DNA of 64,000 nt, taken from positions 19,220,001 to 19,284,000 of the forward strand of contig OX419757.1 of the NCBI GenBank assembly GCA_948567375.1, read 5' to 3'. The notes beneath the pieces were generated by a model, which searched no databases, was not told where the DNA came from, and saw nothing but the letters and a program-made list of their open reading frames with translations. The position numbers and the translations under genes are program-made. Shown one piece after another: positions 58,304 to 64,000 of this stretch (the stretch's first letter is position 1; each line of letters starts with the position of its first letter). The DNA is from Lunularia cruciata. Its lineage: Eukaryota; Streptophyta; Marchantiopsida; Lunulariales; Lunulariaceae.

Positions 58304-60700
58304 AACAAACATTGCTTTTAGGGTCTCAAAGTTTTCCACCTTCCTTTCATTGTGTTTGGAGGACATACAATAGACTAATATATATGTTAATTATAGAACA
58401 ATGCCAAACAATCTATCTATCTATTTCATTTTGGGTAATTGAAAAATGATATGTTTGTCTATTCTATGGATTTTGGGTAATTGTAACAGTTGAGTCCGTC
58501 CAATGATTTTAGGGTTAGGTGGAATATGTCTCAGTGTATGTCTTAGGTCCTATCAACAAGAAATCTAAAGTATTAAGAACTACAAACCATAGTAGTCCTT
58601 GTAGCTAGTTGGCACTACCGCAACAACACAATATATACAAGTACCCTTGCTAGACAATCAACTTGGAAAAGTTAGTTATATGAAAAATGTGGTGTACAAT
58701 GAAGCTTTAGCTCTACAATGAGCCGTCTTAACCTGCTTTGGATACCTAGATACTTTCAGTAAGTTATATTTTGTTTGAAGGACATAGGTCTAATTATTAA
58801 ATATATAGATAGATAAATAAATTAATAAAAATAAAATAAAATAAAATTGGTCATCCATAGTATCACACGAGATCCAAGTTAATTTCTGAAATTTGAGCCA
58901 GAAAGTATTATTTATGGATAAAGTGTTGACCAACTCCAATAACTTGTTTGCTTAGGGTTTTTAACCCCAATGGTTTCTGCAAGCACTACCCAAGTTTCTA
59001 ACTCCAAGGGTTTCTACAAACATTACAGACATTTCTAAAGCATTGCATTAATCAACTTATCTAAAAAGAGAAAAGAAGTGCAAAATTATAGAAATATTAT
59101 TGGCAAGAAAAAAATAAAAATTGCATCAGAAATAATCAAGCAAATTAAGGGCCATAAGCTTTCTGCTTTCTTTCTATTGTGTATAGAAGACATGTGGTAT
59201 ACTAGTTCTTAAAAATTTGGTTTATATTAACATGTAATGGCTCTTGATACATATAGGACACTTCCTCCTCTTTTATGTACATTCCCTTGGAACATCTTTA
59301 TAATGCAATTCAGTAGTGTGAACTCTTGAAATATCTTGGATACTTCCACCTCTAATAGAACTAGTCTGAAGAAGTTCCTTGGTTCATAGATTTGTGTTGA
59401 GCAAGATCATGGCATTGAGCAATTGATAGTGTACAATTTCTAGTACTATAGCTAAATTTTGCCTCAATTGGGCTACAACCTTTGTTTGATTTGTGATGAG
59501 AAAAATTAGGTAAAACAATTGCTTTGATATTCTCATTGACACTTTGCACATAGTGTAATTCAAATTCTATTTACTCAATCCGGTGTTGGTTGAAACACTT
59601 ACAAATTGTGACTTCTACTTGATCTTGAGATGAGTTTATAACGGGGATCTCAAATCTATCCAAGTTTTTGCACAGACATTTCTGCACATGTTACCAAGGA
59701 GATTGACTTTGTTTTCTCTCATTAGAATGAGTGACTGAAATCATCAGTGTTTTTGAGTCAGATCCCAAACTTACATTCCCTTTAATTCCTCTATCAAACT
59801 ATGCTATATGAGTTGTTATAGTTCTTGGGCCAGACATGAATTGCCTTTACAATAGATCTACAACTCCATCAACCTTTGACCCTTGTGTAAGTCAATGATA
59901 TTAGAATTTAGGCAGTCACATGATAGATATATAGTAGATAGGGTTGCATGCAACAAAACATACAATTATCCTTGTTAGAAGTGAGCAACGTGCACAAAGT
60001 AACTTGCATGCAATGGAAATTTAAATCCAATAACATTTATCCATGGGATTGACAACTCTAATCTAAAAGAAGCAGAGCAGTTGTTTGAATTAGAGTTGTA
60101 GTTGCTGAAAAAGGAGATTTATTGGTTGAGGTGTTGGGACAAAAGAAGAGTCAACAATGACATGTTGGAGTACACATGATGGAGAAATGATTTGTGGAAG
60201 GATTTATGTGAGAAGAAGGTTGAGATTATTTAGAGCAGCCTTTGAGTGATTCAAAAAGAGAGTTCCAAAATTCTACTACAAGCTATGAGTATGAAGTCAA
60301 AAGCCCTATTGAGTGATCCTCTTGGATTTATCCTCAATTTTCATGTTGATCAAAATAGACATGAAAATTAACTTACATGAGAGAAAACTTTAGAAGGAGG
60401 GTGGAAGAGGGTAGTAGTGTGGAACATCATAATTATGTGTGGCAGAACCAGCATGTGAGAAATCATTTCATGGGAGCATGGTAAAAGGTCTACCTCTGAT
60501 CAAGTAGGTTTGTGTATAGGACGAGCAAGTAGAGAGTGATTGGACAAAGCAAGGATGGTGTACCTACATTGAGACTTGGGCTTGGGAAATTTAGGAGCCA
60601 ACACAATATAGTAGGGCAACCCCTCTCGGTTCAGTATATGGGAATATTAGTGTGTTTGAGAATTAGGGATTTGGCTGTATAAGGAATTCTTGTATCAAAT
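58304..60700. other. AT-rich intergenic sequence right of element C
   Basis: First bases continue the interrupted host repeat (AACAAACATTGC). A TCTA/TAAA microsatellite-like run lies near 58415 and 58800-58845. No gene recognised. Confidence 0.55.
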
Positions 60701-63700
60701 GGTTCTTTTTATTGGATGTTCTTGTACCAAAGAGTGTTGCACTTTTGGCATGGTTGGGCAGTTAGATCCACCAAGGGATTGTATGTTGGAGGAAGAAGGT
60801 GATCTTTAGAGGCCACATCTAGCACTCTTCTCACCTTCCTTGCATGATCTCTCTTCTTTGTTTCTTTTTGTCCTTTTTGTTTATCTCTTTTGTGTTTTGA
60901 CTTTTACTCTTCATCTTCTATGTCTTACTCTTTTGGGATGGCATTTCTTTTGTCCTCTTTAGGATGTAGACACTTTTTGTAGCATCTCTCATCATGCCTC
61001 CCTTGCACTCCTTGGCATGGGGCCATAGAGGGAATATCTCAGATCTCACTCCTCATCTGGTACCCAACACCTTATATGTGTGACCTAGGGCTCAACCCTT
61101 ACCTTGTCTATTTTAGCACAATTGTTGAGGTTTATCCAGATCGAGTCCCTTTGATCCCTAGATCATGTACTTCTTCCCTACCATTGATGGGCTTGATAAG
61201 GGGTGAATTCCTTATGGAGGATGCCCTACCACTTGACTCCCCTACCCCTCATCCTCCTCCCACCACTACCGCCCTGCCACCTATACATGATCATTCTCCT
61301 ACACTAGGACCATCATCACATCCACATATCACATCCCATCAGCATCTTACTCAGTCTTGTCTAGATTGTCCATGGGTAGGGATTGGACTTGCCCAACATA
61401 GAGGGAGATCTTGTTGCTTGGATATGCGAGCTGATGCCACCACTTGTATTATACCTCTAGACCCTATTTGTATACCGGTAGTGGCTCTTCAAGCTCTTAT
61501 AGACTTGTATTGTTGGTTATACTAATTGGATCTTCTCCAAGCATTCCTACCAAGTTCACCTCAACCATAGATGTACACTTGAATCCCCTTACCATTGCAT
61601 CCTCTCATTGGCTCCACATTCTCTCTCTTATTTTTTGCTATTTCAGCCCATTCTCATGGTAGAGATGTCTCCACTTGGACTTCATTGTCTCCCTTATTGA
61701 CTTTATTTCTCACAATGGACATTATTTCTTCCAGCCCATGGAGGTGCTTGTAGATATCACAAGACTACCACTAAGATTCATAGGTTTTTGAGAAGAGATT
61801 GAGTAGCACTTCAAGAAGACTACACCATTAGGGCCCAAGCTATTGCTTGATAAATTGCAAATTCTCCACAGTCCCATGCCCTACCATTGGAGCATCATTG
61901 TTTTTTTTTCTTCTTGATGTTAGGTCAAGCTAGTGAGTACGAAATAGGCAGCCTATGCACTCTCATCCTCTTGACCAATGCTCTCCTTCTCAAACATTCT
62001 ATCCGATTTATACTACCTTACATCCATCTACCATTGAGGACCCCCAATCATTTCTCCATAATTACCAACCATATGAGGAGTTACAACTTAATGAGTCATA
62101 CTTTGCCCATGTGTTACTCCACTCCCCATTTTTCTCTATGGGTGGGCCATTTTGGCTAGTTTTGAGCACCTAAGAGATTGCCTTTCCTCAAGATTTCCTC
62201 CTCTTTGCTTTTTTTTTCAGCACATTGACTCAAGCTAGGTGCCCCCTAGAGTAGCTCATCTTTTTGGTGCTTTTTGTCTCCTAGCACTTGTAAAGGAGAA
62301 CTCAGGTGTGCATTCCATTGCCATTACAGATAATTTTTTGCATTGGGTTTTGTACTCTTTGTGTATATTTGCATTAGTCTTTTTTGTTAGTGCACTCTCT
62401 ATCAATTTGCAATAGCTTTTCTAGGAGGATGTGAGATGGTGATTGCAGGCATTCGAGCATCCTTAGACATTCATCTAGATTGGGTGGTGGTCCAGGTTGA
62501 TATCTCCAATACTTTCAATACCATCTCTTGTACACAATTGTTTTGTGCTCTTTGCTCAACTATAGATTGGATCCTATAATATTCCAAGGATAGAAGAGAA
62601 AAAAGAAGAGAAAATATAGGTTTCACACTCAAACTTTGGTGCCCCCAAAGAAACACCTTCTCTTTATTATATAGCCAAAGAGGATCTCCTCCAAGGATGC
62701 TCCACCATAGGATTAGGTACATGGATAGGTGACCTGTCAGCAAGCTCCACCCTTATATTACTTGCTTGGATGGGTGACATGTTGATCCTGGTCCTATCTG
62801 GTTGGTCAAATAGGTTTTGACTAGAGAGAATCTTTTAGGGAATCTTCCTATAGGAATCTCAAAATCACATGGGTGAGGTACTGTTGGAAAGCTCTTGGTG
62901 AGACAAACCAGGAGGAGGGAATACAAGCCTTTCCTCTATTGGAGGGAGTGAGGGGGAGCAATGTGCGCATTTGCAAGGCCTAATTCATCCGTTTAGGCCT
63001 CCAAAATTGCCTTTGAAGTTCACAGACCTATTTTGGTTTTTGCCTTATTAGTAGAAGTGCTCTTTAGGTGATACCTCTACCTTATCTACTTCATCCATTA
63101 TGTGTACCATTGTTCCAAATGTCACCAACCCAAATTCTACATTTAGATCAAATGTCTAGCTATTGATTCTAAAGTCTTCAAGCATATTTTGGTTTTTGGC
63201 CTATTAGTAGAAGTACTCTTTGGGTGATATCTCTGTCTTATCTACTTAGTCCATCATGTATAACATCCTCCTAGATGTGACCAAAGCAAATTTCATCTCT
63301 AGATTATATGTCTAGCTATTGGTATTACAGATCCTCTCCTTAATATGGTGTGTCCATATTTTCTATGGTATAAAGATAACTCTAATGTATAGACACTATA
63401 CTACTATTGGAGAGTTCACACAATTGACATTAGAAAATGGCACACCACAAGAGGATCCTTTGGGAGGGCCTCTCTTTGCCATAGCACATTACAGGTGGTA
63501 GCTGATTTTCTATCATGTCTTTTCTCTTCTCTCTCGTATGACACTCATATAAAAGGCACTTTAGAGGATGTATTTTGAATGGTGTTTGCTTTCACACTCT
63601 ACTTGGAGGCCTTGGATTTATGAGTCAAAACTCATAAATGCAAGGTCTAGAGCCCACCTAGAATACTCACTCCCTCTAACTTCCTACCATGATTCAAGTT

Positions 63701-63990
63701 CTCTATAGGTAGTTTGAGAGTTTTGGGGTCTCCCTTTGGGATAGAAGGATTATTTTAGTACTTTCATTTCATACACCCTAGTCTAGACCATAGTGCATGT
63801 TCATCTCCTACTCTAGTTGGGGAATATCCAAGTGACTTATTCTATTCTTGCATGGTCTTACCTACCTAGGATCTCATATTTGGCACAAACTTTCTTTCTT
63901 ATAGAGATATTGTTACCACACATGAGGAGGTTTGATAGCACCATCTGGCATACTTTCTCCACTCTCTTAGGGCCATGCAAGCTCCCACAA
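60700..63990 (+). pseudogene. Relic of a non-LTR-type reverse transcriptase
   Basis: Plus-strand pieces in order: S-G-V-H-S-I-A-I near 62305 (compare G-G-V-R-P-I-A-I), G-I-R-A-S-L-D-I-H-L-D-W-V-V-V-Q-V-D-I-S-N-T-F-N at 62450-62520 (compare L-Q-x-D-x-x-N-A-F-N, with catalytic Asp kept), N-G-T-P-Q-E-D-P-L-G-G-P-L-F-A near 63440-63480 (compare G-x-x-Q-G-D-P-L), and S-L-S-Y-D-T-H-I near 63530, where A-D-D is expected in the active site. Then G-G-L-G-F near 63610 and L-G-S-P-F-G near 63730. A stretch at about 62.6-63.0 kb interrupts the order and may be a later insertion. A Pro/His-rich ORF (61076-61525) precedes it. Many stops; inactive. Confidence 0.65.
63023..63334 (+). repeat. Tandem duplication of about 156 bp inside the reverse transcriptase relic
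   Basis: Copies about 63023-63178 and 63179-63334 share ATTTTGGTTTTTG, CCT[TA]TTAGTAGAAGT, CTTATCTACTT and ATGTCTAGCTATTG. Mismatches at roughly one base in eight. Confidence 0.75.
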
Positions 63991-64000
63991 CTCTTAGATG

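Noticed and set aside
1-64000. tRNA genes, rRNA genes, CRISPR arrays, bacterial operons
   Set aside because: No cloverleaf with a GTTCGA-type T arm, no rRNA-like stretch and no regularly spaced short repeats with unique spacers were seen; the DNA is plant nuclear.

Overview
This is nuclear DNA of a land plant. It has one spliced gene with GT-AG introns and a ZFN-type five-finger CCCH protein, set in AT-rich sequence full of decayed LTR retrotransposons. The gene style and the transposon families suggest a seed-free plant such as a moss or lycophyte, but the species cannot be settled from sequence alone.

Layout. Bases 1-216 are a piece of a long terminal repeat (LTR). Bases 217-6200 are AT-rich and without genes. 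From about 6.2 to 18 kb lies a GC-balanced gene island: a promoter, a purine-rich leader with two upstream ORFs, a seven-exon CCCH zinc-finger gene (CDS 7983-14960, 538 aa), its 3' flank, and a CT-rich stretch without an assignable gene. Bases 16.8-20.8 kb hold copies of a dispersed repeat and a CpG-rich inverted repeat. At 21.4-26.9 kb is a decayed minus-strand Ty3/gypsy element (A) with two LTRs. At 30.8-31.5 kb is a PIF/Harbinger transposase relic, at 33.7-34.0 kb an ORF with a 37-codon tandem duplication, and at 36.2-38.3 kb a minus-strand coiled-coil relic. At 41.4-45.8 kb is a truncated relative of A (element B). Two relics of a plus-strand reverse transcriptase lie at 46.3-46.9 and 60.7-64.0 kb.

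The standout is element C (48437-58298, minus strand), a 9.9 kb Ty3/gypsy retrotransposon with one very long gag-pol frame. Its order is Gag - two zinc knuckles - protease - a complete, unpermuted DNMT3-like cytosine-5 DNA methyltransferase domain - reverse transcriptase - RNase H - integrase - C-terminal PHD finger. The methyltransferase lies in the same frame as reverse transcriptase and is broken only by four stop codons. The copy is dead: integrase lacks two of its three catalytic acids, and many stops are TAG or TGA where CAG or CGA is expected, as deamination of methylated cytosine would give. Its 5' LTR is about 1.28 kb, but its 3' LTR is a 449-bp piece flanked on both sides by copies of one 3'-end sequence. 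The methyltransferase and the PHD finger suggest an element that wrote and read chromatin marks at its own insertion sites; that role is inference.
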